Source: Phoronis australis
Lineage: Eukaryota > Phoronida > Phoronidae
Reading direction: 5' to 3'
Assembly (NCBI GenBank): GCA_002633005.1
Contig: NMRA01000628.1
Coordinates: forward strand, 166,359-230,358
Length of the DNA: 64,000 nucleotides
The notes under the pieces were generated by a model, which worked only from the letters and a program-made list of their open reading frames with translations, was not told the DNA's origin and ran no database searches. A program made the position numbers and the translations under genes. Of this stretch, positions 36,157-49,142 are shown piece after piece; position 1 is the stretch's first letter; each line of letters begins with the position of its first letter.

Positions 36157-39100
36157 AAACAACAACAGATACATGTACGTGTAGGCCATAACAGGATCGT
36201 GTACGCACCCTTCGAACTGCTAATCTGACAAATCCAATTTCAATCAAAATCTTGTCAATGCGCGCATCCAGCCTAAAAATGGGCTGGGGGGCTCGGATTT
36301 CTGAGAATGTGGACATTTTACTAAAAAACGGGGTGCGTTCAGAGCTATGAGTTGTACATTCGCTGAATTGTGGTAGTTCGTGCCTTTTTTAGTGGACTTT
36401 TTTCTCGTTTTCTACTTTTTCGGACTTGTTGACGTCTGTTCACTATGTCGAAAGTCTGACATTTGTCGTGGCTCGCATGCATAAATGCCAGCAAATATCA
36501 CGGCCTTTATTGGTGGCTGCCACGAGTGTCGCCGTAGGCGAGTGTCAACCTTTTCCAACACAGGTAGCAAAGCAATAATACCCTTGCTCGTAAAATGGAC
36601 AACCACGACGTTTACCCACTCCGAGGTTAATCGCGTACCCCTGAATTGGCACCAGTGAGCTCATTACGATAAGTAATGGTATTTTTGGACCCAATTGCGG
36701 AAAAATTCTATACTTATACTGCTGCTCAACTACAATGACTCGAAAAAATCCTATGTAGCTTTCTACATTCTACTTGGAACCGATTGTTGAAATTTCATTG
36801 ATCTTAAACCAGCTGTTGTACATGTAGGTAGTATAAATCACTGCCTGGAGGGGGCGCGTGTTGAAACATTTTTTGTACGAAGTTACCATAGAGCAAAAGA
36901 GTACAATTTGAATGGTTATGGTTTTAAACACTCTCACAATTAGAAGTCTCCACGGGTATTCGACAGGGTGTCATCACAGGAGATGGATAGCTTATTAGAA
37001 GAAACGCTCTCAATAAACAAAACCAACGATTGCATGCATTACACTGCCACTACTCAAACCAATGCAGGTCTGTGAAAATAAATGAATCCTACGAGAGAAT
37101 TTATTCTATGGAAGCGTTAACTTGCGAATGGCATATTGCTACGGTAAAAAGTAGGTTCTGGCATGACAATAAAATTCGTTCTAGTACGGTTTCTAGTGAC
37201 AGCAAACAGTAAATCAGTGGAATAGTAATTGTTCAGTAACCACTGACACGCGCTGTGGGAGAGAAAACTCGATCAGAAGTAAATGTATCCTCATTTGCAC
37301 TAATACATACTCCCACACAACAAATGCGAAGATTTCAAGCTTAATGAACTTAAAGGCTCTGCGAATCGTTTTCGTGTTTTTCAACATGAGATGACACTGA
37401 TCGGTAAGGTTTTACGCTACAACGCTGTTTTCCCTCAGACAAGACCTAGACGACAGTAAACGTGACAGCGCACGCGCTTTCGGAAAGCAAAGACCTTCAA
37501 ACTATGCTAAAACAATGTGAAACACTTCTCGATATTTTCACCGTGGTATTTTTGACAAGCCAAAGCTTGACAAAGTGCCACCATATACTTCACCTAGAAG
37601 TGTAAACCCACAACATATATTATGACGTCTTCTTGAAAACGTAAAGTCAAAAGCAACGTACGCCATTGAAACATACATGTACACGTAGGCTACATGAGCA
37701 TGTCCTAAGTTGATTGACGTTGTTAGACCGGGGTTTGCACGACCATTCTCAGCTATAAACCGCCTTCCGTCACTATATGCAACTTATAATCTAGGCTATA
37801 GTCCGTCGTCAAAATACGTAAGGATTTCTGAAAATTAATGCGTTTCTCGACCTCCGCGATGAAGGACGTGCCTATTGCACGCTTATCGACCTCACTTTGA
37901 TGTCATATATTGCAATTTGTTTTGTAGCTAATATCAGACTGCATTATTTTTATTATTTAAAACTTACTCAAATGCAATTATCAGATGGCCACATCGTGTA
38001 CAAGAAGAGTTAATTCAAACCAAGAAAGCTAGAACTGTAAACATACGTCTCCGCAAATTCCATGTACAATGTATGTTTAATGTTTCAGATCGAAAAACGC
38101 ACAACGTCGCCATCAATCAACAGCTGATCGACATTTAAGATCCTTTAATTAAATTTCAAGTTTGTAATGGTTTGTAGGAAAGGCACCCTTCTTCTTCAAA
38201 CGCGATTGCTTCCAATTATCAATGGCAGTTTACTGTCTGTATTATAACTCGCGACAAATGCATCATCGAGAATAAAGGCAATAGTTTTCCAAGTGTCTGT
38301 CACTTTAAAAATGACTTGTAAGAAACCTGGCCTTACGGACCCGCTTCACAATGCCTGAATACTGATTGAACAGTTTAATCACTAGCACGTTACAGCCTAG
38401 AAACAATTTACATAAATTAGCTTTGTAACTTGATTTCAAGGGCATTTTGTGCAAGACTTTGTATTTTTGCTAAATTGAGATTAAGTTATGTTTCATAAAT
38501 AGTTGTGTGTAGCGTAAGACCAAATGCCTGTCTTACATACACGTAAGATATCAGTAATTTTAATGTAACACTCCATGGAGTGTAAAATGCAGGAAGAGAA
38601 TGCAATAACAAGTTTGTTTTCCTCGAGTACTAGTGCGGATTTCGCATGAGTGTAGTCAGAAGAAAGTTGTTTCTAACAGTTTTGTCTATTTCTTAAGTTT
38701 CCGAAGTAATTTGCAACGCTCTACCTCGGTTCACAAGCGTCACAAAATATGCCTGTAATTATCCGTCGTTTCATACCAATGACTACCACAAGAACTTGCA
38801 GTCCCACATCAGAGAAATCTGCCGCTACATTAACAAAAGTTCCAAAAATCAACACATTCTGACCACAATAGTCTTTCTGTTCTGAAAGGATATGCGATGT
38901 GGTGCTGACAGACAATAGTTGAAACGACTTGCCCGGTTTTCGACATATTTGGGTGTGCAGAAAAAGAAAGAGTGCGTTTAGTTCGTTTTTGGCATAATTT
39001 TTCGTCTAAGGACAGAACTTTTTATCCATGGACATTTCTTGGTAAGGAGAGATTTTTTCCAAGTTATCAACTTATCTGAATACAAATCGACTGCTAACCT

Positions 39101-42100
39101 AATTTGTCACGTGACTGCTTATGTGCTATATTGTGCTTCATTAAAACGTCCTTTCCTTTACATTTACCAATATGTAACATGTGAGATGTAGCTAAGATAT
39201 AAGAAATCAAAACTTTTAGTCCTGGGATCCTTATTTTATTACTTTTGGCTTTTTTTTCAAAAAGTGGTCGGCGGCGTTTCCTCCGAAACATCATTGCACA
39301 TTGTGGCAATTGAGTGAGTTCCATAGGCATCACATAGACCGGGCGCGCGACACTCAGATACATGAACTCACGTTGTCAATATGACGCCATATTGGAGAGT
39401 GTTACACAGGACAAAAATGGCGGAAAACACTGGGAGACCTACGGCATCAGTCAGGAGATTCGGGGGTTCGCAGTGTTAAGCCTGAAGTCAAAGAGTTGAG
39501 TTTCTTGGTCCTGCCATTGAGTCATGGGTTTTTGGGTTCGTCCATGGATCTAAATGTAATGTGAAGAATTTTCAACCCATGAAAAAATAACCCCACGTCC
39601 ATAAAACATGTGCCGTCATTATTCAACAGTTCCCTCGCTATAGGAGGTTGGGATAACCAGACATGATACCCGCAATTGGCGATATTTCAACAATGTTCGA
39701 TACGCGGATGTTTAGGTCTGGGGCATATGGTCTGGGGTGACTTGAGTGGCGAAATCTTGTTTTTTCAGTATATGCCCCAATTAGGGAGAGAAAGTACTGA
39801 ACGTCGTGTAGACCAGGAATATGTTGTCTGAGAGCTGGGCTGAAGCGAAAAAAATACTATTTTTCGAACCCTCCTTCGTTCATTTGTCCAAATCAGCAAC
39901 TGGCCAGTTTACTGATCGTGCCAAGATATAATATCTGACTTGCTGCATGAAGACTAATCTAAAATACCTGGCCACACGTTAAGAATATTCCGATCGCAGC
40001 CAAGTGTTCTTACTATCAAAGCCAAATTTGAAATCGTGAGAAGGCCAAGAGTGCGCGAGAGAAGAATTTATTCTAAATTTCTCGGCTGAGAGACGGACGC
40101 GCAGTACGCATATCAGACTAAAGGCGAAGGCAACCTTTTTTCATGTCATTTTGAGCTAAAATAAGGTTGGTTGGTTATCCTAGACATATTTTTCACTTAA
40201 TTACAGCTTTTCGTAATTTTATTAATTACTCGTCCGCTACTCCGGAAGTGACGTTTTAGGAGGCAAGCATTTCGCGCCAATTTCTTTTCATATAGTCTGA
40301 CTGTGAGAGCTGCCGAGTCAGTCATTGTTCTACCTCGGTTNNNNNNNNNNNNNNNNNNNNNNNNNNNNNNNNNNNNNNNNNNNNNNNNNNNNNNNNNNNN
40401 NNNNNNNNNNNNNNNNNNNNNNNNNNNNNNNNNNNNNNNNNNNNNNNNNNNNNNNNNNNNNNNNNNNNNNNNNNNNNNNNNNNNNNNNNNNNNNNNNNNN
40501 NNNNNNNNNNNNNNNNNNNNNNNNNNNNNNNNNNNNNNNNNNNNNNNNNNNNNNNNNNNNNNNNNNNNNNNNNNNNNNNNNNNNNNNNNNNNNNNNNNNN
40601 NNNNNNNNNNNNNNNNNNNNNNNNNNNNNNNNNNNNNNNNNNNNNNNNNNNNNNNNNNNNNNNNNNNNNNNNNNNNNNNNNNNNNNNNNNNNNNNNNNNN
40701 NNNNNNNNNNNNNNNNNNNNNNNNNNNNNNNNNNNNNNNNNNNNNNNNNNNNNNNNNNNNNNNNNNNNNNNNNNNNNNNNNNNNNNNNNNNNNNNNNNNN
40801 NNNNNNNNNNNNNNNNNNNNNNNNNNNNNNNNNNNNNNNNNNNNNNNNNNNNNNNNNNNNNNNNNNNNNNNNNNNNNNNNNNNNNNNNNNNNNNNNNNNN
40901 NNNNNNNNNNNNNNNNNNNNNNNNNNNNNNNNNNNNNNNNNNNNNNNNNNNNNNNNNNNNNNNNNNNNNNNNNNNNNNNNNNNNNNNNNNNNNNNNNNNN
41001 NNNNNNNNNTCGTTATACTCGGGCTCAAACATGTACTCACCCATTGAATGTCCGTGAAAAAATTCCTCGTCACCACTGCTGTGAACAAGGTCTTCGTCAC
41101 TCATACTACTGTCACTGTGATACGGGTCACCGACTCCAGCCATTTTCAGTTTACAACACACTAAACAATCCCTAAATCCAACGTAGTTGAGTTTTCTACT
41201 AACCTATCTTGCCGCAGAATACTCGCCGATGGAAAGTGGTGGCGACAATTATTGAAAAACAGCACAAAACAAAAGTAGAATAGAACAGATTCGCACGGTA
41301 AAGTCAACGCAAAACCAAGTGGCGGGAAACGCTTGCCTCCTAAAACGTCACTTCCGGAGTAGCGGACGAGTAATTTACAAAATTACGAAAAGCTGTAATT
41401 AAGTGGAAAATATGTCTAGGATAACCAACCAAACTTACTTTAGCTCAAAATGACATGGAAAAAGGTTGCCTTCGCCTTTAAGGCCGGAGAGGAAAAGGAA
41501 AGATTCGAAATAATGTGTGGAAGCGGGGCTGATCTCTTTGTGAGCAAATAATTACATGTTGTGGGGATACTTCAAAACGCCAACAAGTGCCTGGTGCCTG
41601 ATTGGGAGAGCTTGAGATCCGTGAGAGAGGATAAGTGCGTGAGAGGAGAAAATTTGTGCGTTGGCAATCCCGAGCGACGCACAGGAAAGGAACTGTGTCG
41701 GCGTTCTTTACTTTTTACATTACGGCGTTCTCCCGTTGATTCCAACTTGTTCGGTTGTATCTAGAAACCAATAATTGGTTCCTAGGTTGTATGACAACAA
41801 ATTGGGCGGATGACCGCTGTAGCCAACATCTAACACTGACTACCAAAAATCGCCCAACTACAACCAAAGTCAAGACAATCTATTGTGTCCGAACGTGCTT
41901 TACCAACTCACTGGGTTTGACTGTGTTCACATGCAATCGGTAATAAGCTTGGTAGATAATTGTTGTGCATGTTGTCATACATGTGCTCGGCGGTTATCAG
42001 AGGAGCGATATGTTATCACGCGCTAGCAAACGATCTATGTCAAGTAAAGTCACTGAACGGGAGGACGCTCTAACGAATTTAAAAACCTGCCATTTATATA

Positions 42101-45100
42101 TTTGACCCCAATGAGGTCACAGTAGTTCACATTAAATTTAACCCCATTAAAAACGAGCCGAGTTATATTTTAATATTACAAAGTTACCCAGGGTCATTTT
42201 TCAATACTGAAAAGGCGTATTGGGGCACAACGAAAGTACGTACCACCCGAGTGAGCGGCATGTCTCCTGGATATACAGCATTTCAGCCTCGAGCGACACG
42301 AAGTAAATGGTAAATTTGCGCGATCTTACTGGTTTCTCTTCAAAAAAAAAAACAAAAAAAAATAAATCGGTCGCAGTGGATTGACAAGTATGCAGCCGCA
42401 AAGGCCACTCGAGAATCTGCCACTGGCTGCGATCTTCTACTATTTTTTCCCTACCGACTGGTTGACTCTTAAAACTTCTGCATTACATGTTTTTTTATGT
42501 TTCTATAAAGCTCACACTCTCTCGCCTCTTTATTTGTTAGATATAGCGTTTTGAAAAGGGCAATTTGAACCGTTTGTTTACACGGCGATTAACAGTGTCA
42601 CGTGACTAGAAACAGGCTCCAATATGGCGTCAAGTTGTCGGCTGCAGTAGCGCGTGCGCCTGGTCTATAGTGAGTACCCATCCATACATATTCAGCTGTC
42701 GCTCACTAAGGCGGCCATTTTAGGTTGTGATGCACCATCAAAAATGAAAATTAACTAAAAATATTATCAAATTCAGTTGAGTTCGAAAATATTTGATTGA
42801 GTTGTGTTAAATGAGCCTTGTTTCTTCTGCTTAAGTTTCGATTGAGCTAACTAACGGTTAAAATTCCTTATATAATTGTTTTAACAAAAATGAAGCGAAA
42901 AGTGTATTCTTAGACATTACAACATTCACCTAAGAGAGGCATCGACTTGGTGCGCTGATTTTAGGTCAAATTATTTTGCACAAGGTTTATACATATGCAC
43001 CAGTGTCTGTATGTAGTTATTTAGACATCGTCTGACCACGAAGTTTGAAACGACCGTTGGCAAAGGCTTAAAGTCAGGTAGTTTTGAGAGTACAGGTAGA
43101 TGGCAAAATATTACGGTGCATAGCAGTCATGTGCGATGGCCATGAACATATGGAACCCTACCGCAAATCACAATTATTTGGAATGTAGACATCTCTCGGT
43201 AAAAGTCGATGCACAGCACTGGCGGATATAGGATGCCGCGAAAGGGGGACGGTCGCGTTCTTAGAAAGGCACCTATATTCTACATGTATGTACTGTCTGA
43301 CTTGGGATCGGTCGATGAGATGTGGCGAAACGTCTGACCGGTGTGGCTTCTGATCGGACGGCACGTGAACCTATTTTAGAGGACAGCGGGAAATATGCAT
43401 GGCTGCCGATAGACATATCCGACCACTGTTTTTGTATAGTGATTTTGCAAGACAGTTCAATACACTGTATTTGATATGTGTTGGTTTAAACACTTTGAAG
43501 TGTAAAATTAGCAAACAGTGCGTAGTCGTTTCTCGTTTGTCGCAATCATTTTTCTTGTCTAAACTGTATTACGTCCCTCTAGATGCCCCACAGGTTCCTG
43601 ATAAGATGAACAAATAAAAACGAAAAAACTTTTTATGTAGGCGAAACGGTCAAAATTATGGCAGTGAATTTGGACATGGAGCGAAATTTACACCCGTTAT
43701 GAGTGCCTTGTCCCTCGCCAGTCAGAGCTACATGTATGTATCCTGTGCCAGTTGAGGACTGTTTCCTTCCGTTTTGCGTTCTGTAGGAATGTACGTGTAC
43801 ATGTAGTTAAACGCCTACAGCCGTGTGCACGAACAATTATTCCTTCTCTGTACATAAACTATAAAGTTATAATTAACCGGATAATTTATTCTATTAATCG
43901 ACATTTTGAGCTCCAGGTAGGGATTGTATTGTTTGACTGATTGGCTTCCTTTTAGTTAAATAGTTTGCAGTTAGCACTAAACGCGGCGTAGTAGCCATAC
44001 ATTGTTTATAGCACAATAGCATGTTTGCATGGGGCACGTTTGATTGGAGCGAGTGTGCCTCCTCATTTACAAGTGATTACAACTTGTTGTCACAAAAGCT
44101 GCTTCATTGTATCACACATCTTCGATATTTCCCTGATGAATTTTCGAGCACAAAGGTTACTTACTCCACATGCTACTTTCAGCTTCTGAATATTCTGAAG
44201 GGAGGTTCTGGTATCTCTTTCGCTGCCGCTTTGGGCGAAACAAAACCTTTAGACAATGAGAAGTTTTTCAATTTAATTCATTGGTAGAAGTATTGTTGTC
44301 CTGAGCATTTCTGGAAATACTTCTGGAAGTCCAATCGAAAAATATCAATCTCTGACGACACTCCAAACAACTATGACATACACTGTAGACGGCGCACCAT
44401 AGAGTGCTGGCAGCTACAGTGTATAGCCCCCCATTCATTTCAGTGCTGCGCCGACCATGGTCTATGGGAAAGTTTCCACAGGGGGACTGAGGGGGAGGGG
44501 GGGGGGGCTATGCCTCCACTTTTTTCAGTACAGCGCCGTCCGTGCATGAGACGGCGATTCTATGATACATGTACGCCAAATGTGCAGACCGGCACCGCTA
44601 GTGAATGGCGCTTAAATTGCGCAAGATCACAGATGTCGTCTAGTGTTTTTGTCATCAGTCGATATTCAGTTTCTCAAAAGTTCAAATCCGAAACGATTCT
44701 ACTGCGAAAAGTTTCTTCTTCAGGAAACCCTTGACCCAATGACGTTCGTTTTCAGTGTCATATGCAAACCTAGTACGACAGTCCTTCGCAGCGCCCTACT
44801 GTGACCAGAGTGTGGCTGTATAACTCAGGCCCATATCACCGAAGACGCAGTCAAGAGTCTCGCGTAGGAACTTAGCATGCATGAATAGCGTTATCTCACG
44901 AAAGTTTGCGCCGTCTTACGTCTTCGCGAGATTCTCGCGTCTACGGGACACAAGCCAGGAATATACATGTATAACATGGACTGTACGGCGTATGCCCTAG
45001 TACATCATGCGTTGTAAACATCAATCATCGGGTCGAAAACTGCCACAACAGGAAGAATGGCACCCAAACCGCGATCATACCGATCTCTCTAATGATTAAA

Positions 45101-48100
45101 ATTTACAATGGCTCCAAACCGCAAATCGGCGGGCACGTAGCTTGTGACTGATGAAACGAAAATCGGTTTCGCCTTCACCTGCTGTTTACGGAGCTCATGC
45201 TTGTTCTACCCCGATCCAGAAGCATCGCCATTTTAAAAGCGATCCCGATTTTTTTCTGTCTCTGCAATTACGAATGGAAGTTGGAGAAGGTCTGGTTGAC
45301 AATTTTATATTTTAGCCGTGAAATAGTTATTTTGGAAAAAAATGCAACGGTGGCATTTCTCAACATTGTATCTCGACGAGTCAATTTTCCCTGTGCAAGA
45401 CACAACATTTCAAGAGGACAGTATTAATAATGCTTTTTGCATGTTAGATAATTATCAATTATTTTGAGACAAGACTTTTGTTGAAACAGACAACTGTCAG
45501 GAAATCAGCCACTCGATAAGTTATCTTTGCACTATTGAAGTTTTCCTCAGAGACGCTAGGGGCGTGTATTAGGAAAACGGCATTTTATGAAAACCAATTG
45601 TGAAATCCAAACATGCGCACACAGATTATTGCAGTTTTACTCAGCAATTTTTTACCCTAGAAGTAGTTCCGGGAACTTATTGTTTTTGCTCGTTGGGCGT
45701 ACTTGTATGTGCACGTTGGACGTACTTGCATGTGCATGTTTTGCGTACTTGTATGTGCACATTGGGCGTACTTGTATATGCATGTTTTTCTTACTTGTAT
45801 GCGAACAACTCCAGTAAGACGGATTTAAGGTAACTGGTAAAAAATTTCAAACAAACTTGAAGTCATTTTCTCCTAACAGATTAACAAGAATATGAGTTTC
45901 ATTTTGAACACGACTTACACTTGGTTAGACAACGGCAAATTATTTGTGATTTCATCGGATGTCTACGAGCCGGTAACCGTCCTACAATGCATTTAGGAAA
46001 CGCCAAAAGCGGCGTTAATTGAGAAACAAATTTGAAGTACACGATGATGGAATCTCCCGAATTACGCGTTTTCGAGATTCAGCACTTGTATTTGAGTTTT
46101 TGATAGACAAGATAATTCCATCCAATTTATAACATTTTTGGATTAAAGTATTTCAAAGCTTTATATGAAGCTAAAGGGTTGACATGTTCATTTCTTCATG
46201 AATTGGTTGTCGTGGGATTTAATTAACGAAATGTTAAGTTTTTCAGTTGATGACATTCTTTGCATTTTGATTGATTTTTAGGTCGTGATAAATGAAATTT
46301 AATCAAAGGTACGTTATACAGTGGAACATTTCTTGATCGCTTATATTTCCACATTTGTGGTTTCTGCTCAAACAATCGACGTTACCACAAAATCAAGGCC
46401 CCTAGCACATGCACACGTGTGTTACTCGAGAAAGTCGCCTCCTCATTCCTTCCTGTTCACAGTTTGAGAACCAGAAGAGGGTAACGAAGCTAATTGACAA
46501 AAAACATTTCACGGTTTCGTTTACCATTTTCCTCAACCAAGCTGCAGAAATCAATTCAAGCACGCGTGCATACATTTACTGGTTGTCAAATGACTAAATT
46601 ACTGTATCAAACAATAAATTTGAGACGAGAATTAGTATGTGTTTTATCATAAAATCATCAGGAAGTACGTTTTGTCAAATCTAGACGGGGCAGGTGCGTT
46701 GACGTGTTGTAAACCGGAAACACTAAATTTGATTTTTTATGCCTGTAACTGTCTTGCAAAATTGCCTGATATTTCACTGCAAACACATCGAAAGATCCTA
46801 AGATAAATTTGCGGTTTTGAAAAATGCAGATGACATGACCAATCCTTTGCTATCTCGGGGGAAATTACATGTATACTATCGAGTCCCGACAGAGGGCAAT
46901 ACGAAAAGGATTTGCTTACTCCTCTGCTAACCATACCAGTACGCTTACACTTACACATGAGCATGAGAAACGAGAAATTTGACATGATAATGGAATGTCC
47001 GTACCATCTGAGTAAGGCGACATGACGACATGACGCCATGACGACAGAGTATCTTTACAACCTGTGAAGAGCAATCTTATCAACTGTCACTTCGAACCGT
47101 CCGACCAGTGGGTATAACCGACCTTTGAAATTGGTTCTGGTTAACGGTGCGATCACCGTGGCTCGAGTTTCACAAAACAAATCCAGCAAAAAAGAAATAA
47201 AAAGACGTTTATAGTCATTCCTTTTATACTAGCGAACACGATTTTTTCTATTCGTCATTTCACCAGAATGAAAATAGATGGCATAGTTTTACAAACACCC
47301 ACTGATAAGAACCTTTCAATGTTCTTCGGTTGTTGTTAAAACGGAAGGTTTGTCATGTCATGTAATTAATGCTATTAGTAGTCGGAACCGTTCCAGCTTC
47401 TAGCCGGCGATATTGATGCAGTGTAGCCCGGCGCTAGAAAGCCAATAGTTCTATTAGATTTTTGCGATTTTCATAAGATTTCTGTCGCCCGATTGAACGA
47501 TAATTTGATAAGACGCTATTTATGCTTTTGGGTCATTAGGTAAGTTCACGGCAGAAGTAATGGTGAGGTGTCGCGTGCCAGGTTCTATTTATGAAGTTCT
47601 GCAGTAATTCTATCGGTCGCACTTTGTGCGTTAATCGTACGCAAGTGCATATATGTTTATCACAGTTAATGCGTGATTGTATCTACTGTAGAAGTAATAG
47701 AATGGTACGGCAGATGAATTATAAGTCCTCAGCTTGCAGACCAACAACAAATGCGTCTAGTCTAGACTCGCAAAAGCAGGCCAGCAAAAAGTCGTGATCG
47801 TTTATTGATTCCGTTACCACGTACACAGTGCATTTGATTGACGCAGAAACGTGGGAGGATCACGTGATTTCCGATAGCGCAGAACGAAATTCTCGGAGAT
47901 CCTTACAATCTCCCTGCGCAACTCGTGTTTCATAGTTCGAATTTAAGCATGACATTCATTTCTCTACAAATAAACTAGCTGATGATTTCGCTTGTGCTGG
48001 GAAGCACTTCATATTTGAAAGCTTGGAAATTGTAAGTTAAGATCGTGACTCGGAAGAATTTCTGACTTCGCCGAGGGCTTTAGTTTCTCTTATCTTTGTT

Positions 48101-49142
48101 TTTAAAATTATTTTTAAAACTTATTCAAATATACTTCACAGTTGAATCAGTTGATATTTTTTTCAAAATGTAGTCTCACTTTACTTACTTTTTTAAGTCG
48201 ACTTGATTTCAGTTCCTCCACGCATGCTGTTGGAATTTCGGACAAGTCCCCAACTTCAGCGAGTTGGCAAAACACTTCTCCGATAAATCGATCTCTCGTC
48301 TTGCCTGGTTCTTTTCCGTACACAACAATTCTTAAACTACCTTTGGCAAGGTCCTCATTATAAAAGTCTCCAAACTCAAATGTTTCGTCGAAATCTACTT
48401 CAGTTTTGTAAGCTACACTGCTAGTGACAAGCAACGTAGTCTCTTTGGGTAACAAGTGCAGTTTTAGACATACATGGGTGACGTTGGTATCACAATAGAG
48501 GTTTGTCAAGTTTTTTATCTCCACATACAGTTTGTGTTCTCTCTCACGGAAAGCAATATAGAATTTTACAATTCCCTGCGTTGAGAAACTCTTTCGTCTC
48601 GACATGTACTCTCCAGCTGATTTTGATCTTCCCAGCTTAGACTTCGGCGACAAAGTTGAAGACAGACGTTTGAAACTTCTGCTCTGAAATGTCTCGGCGC
48701 CCTCTTCGCTGGGCAAAGGCGTGACCTCCTCAATGCTGTCAGTCGTGCCACACGGCTCTATTCCATTGCAGTCAAAAATGTCAATTTCAGGCAAACAATT
48801 TTCTGCAAACGCATCTAAGCTCTCGTGTGCATCCACCTGCAAAAAATGTTCACTCACTGTCCCGTATGGTGCTGCAGTTTTCGCCAGTTGGGGTATGTGT
48901 TTCTTGCGAACGTCTCTAGTTTTGGCCATGCGAAGACGTTTCAGCTCACCCTCCGAATCACGGCGAGATTTGTTTGAGCTCAAAAGCAGCTTCAATCTCT
49001 TTACAAGTTTCTTGCAGTTTATAAAACATCTACACCCACCCTCTCTCCGCTTGCGCACGGCACAGTATGCGACAGCAACTATGATGATTGCTGTAAAAAC
49101 AGCAGAACCGGATATGGCTGCAATCAGCGCAGCATCCATCAT
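33247..49142 (-). CDS. Synaptotagmin-like tandem-C2 membrane protein (three coding exons)
   Basis: Gene model joining 49142-48189, 38858-38735 and 33563-33247 on the minus strand, about 464 residues, a usual synaptotagmin length. The order is a short N-terminus, one transmembrane segment, a basic Cys-rich juxtamembrane stretch, a linker, C2A and C2B. Family members sit in vesicle or plasma membranes and bind phospholipids and SNAREs during exocytosis. Exon phases agree: 0 at the first junction and 1 at the second. The outer exons are clear from the sequence. The middle exon and its donor are inferred. Most Ca2+-coordinating aspartates are missing from both C2 domains, so a Ca2+-independent member is likely. 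I cannot assign it to a numbered synaptotagmin. The alternative is an extended-synaptotagmin or other C2 protein, but a single N-terminal membrane anchor followed by two C2 domains favours synaptotagmin. Confidence 0.7.
35488..35692 (+). mobile_element. MITE family M1, copy C (3' end missing)
   Basis: Begins CATGCGCGCACCCACTTTAA and carries GTGGACCTTTTACTAA and TTTTTGCCCACTTC. The right inverted repeat is not found. It lies in intron 2 of the synaptotagmin-like gene. Confidence 0.75.
36118..36166 (+). repeat. CAA microsatellite
   Basis: About 16 CAA units with one interruption, in intron 2 of the synaptotagmin-like gene. It would read as poly-Gln on one strand, but no gene uses it. Confidence 0.95.
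36256..36446 (+). mobile_element. MITE family M1, copy D (3' end missing)
   Basis: Begins CAATGCGCGCATCCAGCCTA and shares GAGAATGTGGACATTTTACT and the TTTTCTACTTTTTCGGA block. The similarity fades at about 36,446. Same orientation as copy C, 0.6 kb away. Confidence 0.7.
38735..38858 (-). CDS. Predicted middle exon of the synaptotagmin-like gene: first half of C2B
   Basis: Between the two certain exons only this minus-strand stretch reads like the missing start of C2B. It has a beta strand GLQVLVVVIGMKRR, then a loop ending CDA, just where synaptotagmins have the strand and loop before DPYVK. An acceptor CAG (38859-38861) gives phase 0, matching the first exon. A GTGAAC donor (38729-38734) gives phase 1, matching the last exon, so the joined frame stays open. 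A second acceptor at 38882-38884 and a better-looking donor (AG|GTAGAG, exon end 38725) exist but break the frame. The exon therefore rests on phase agreement and domain logic, not on strong splice sites. RNA reads would settle it. Confidence 0.5.
40341..41009. other. Assembly gap (N run)
   Basis: About 669 N lie inside the long-TIR element. Open frames running through it are artefacts. Confidence 0.99.
41010..41143 (-). CDS. Partial ORF inside the long-TIR element (N-terminus only)
   Basis: Starts at ATG 41143 and runs into the assembly gap after 44 residues. The visible part is acidic and Ser-rich (HSDSSMSDEDLVHSSGDEE) and ends GEYMFEPEY. The short YMFEPE motif recalls N-termini of invertebrate proteins carrying a P2X7-type C-terminal cysteine/histidine domain, many of them repeat-associated. 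This is from memory and weak. The position just inside a TIR suggests a transposon-encoded protein. The other side of the gap gives no frame that can be linked, because the N count may not reflect the real length. Confidence 0.45.
45691..45803 (+). repeat. 23-bp minisatellite, five copies
   Basis: The motif CGTACTTGTATGTGCA recurs at 45698, 45721, 45744, 45767 and (diverged) 45790, with exact 23-bp period. Two overlapping frames stay open across it because 23 is not a multiple of three. The encoded Cys-rich repeats are not taken as a protein. Confidence 0.85.

Larger units (their letters stand above)
33564..38734 (-). other. Intron 2 of the synaptotagmin-like gene (about 5.2 kb)
   Basis: Predicted from the inferred middle exon. 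It holds two truncated copies of the CATGCGCGCACC-type MITE in the same orientation (35,488 and 36,256) and a CAA microsatellite. No other coding sequence can be supported. Confidence 0.45.
40119..41480. mobile_element. Long-TIR DNA element containing the assembly gap
   Basis: About 165 bp at each end are inverted copies: TAAAGGCGAAGGCAACC at 40119 and its complement ending at 41480, continuing through TTGGTTATCCTAGACATATT and CTCCGGAAGTGACGTTTTAG. The interior is mostly N (about 40,341-41,009). A minus-strand reading frame starts just inside the right TIR. No target duplication is evident. Only one end of the interior is readable, so autonomy cannot be judged. Confidence 0.8.
38859..48188 (-). 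other. Intron 1 of the synaptotagmin-like gene (about 9.3 kb)
   Basis: It runs from the GTAAGT donor to the CAG acceptor at 38859-38861. It contains the long-TIR element with the assembly gap, a 23-bp minisatellite near 45.7 kb and GC-rich direct repeats near 44.4 kb. I see no other supportable gene inside it; small ORFs such as 44021-44287 (+) have no recognisable domain. Confidence 0.5.

Noticed and set aside
36031-36228. Poly-Gln frame
   Set aside because: It is the translation of the CAA microsatellite inside an intron.
40303-41175. ORFs of 240-290 codons crossing the N run
   Set aside because: They are open only because N has no stop codons. Only the 44 residues read from 41143 have real sequence.
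39365-42640. Inverted TGACGCCATATTGGAG / CTCCAATATGGCGTCA pair as the TIR of a larger element
   Set aside because: Only about 16 bases match, with no extension, so chance or shared YY1-like sites is as likely.
44390-44580. GC-rich segment with G run and CAGTGCTGCGCCG-type direct repeat
   Set aside because: It was considered as another MITE M1 copy because of the G run, but it lacks the family's body blocks.
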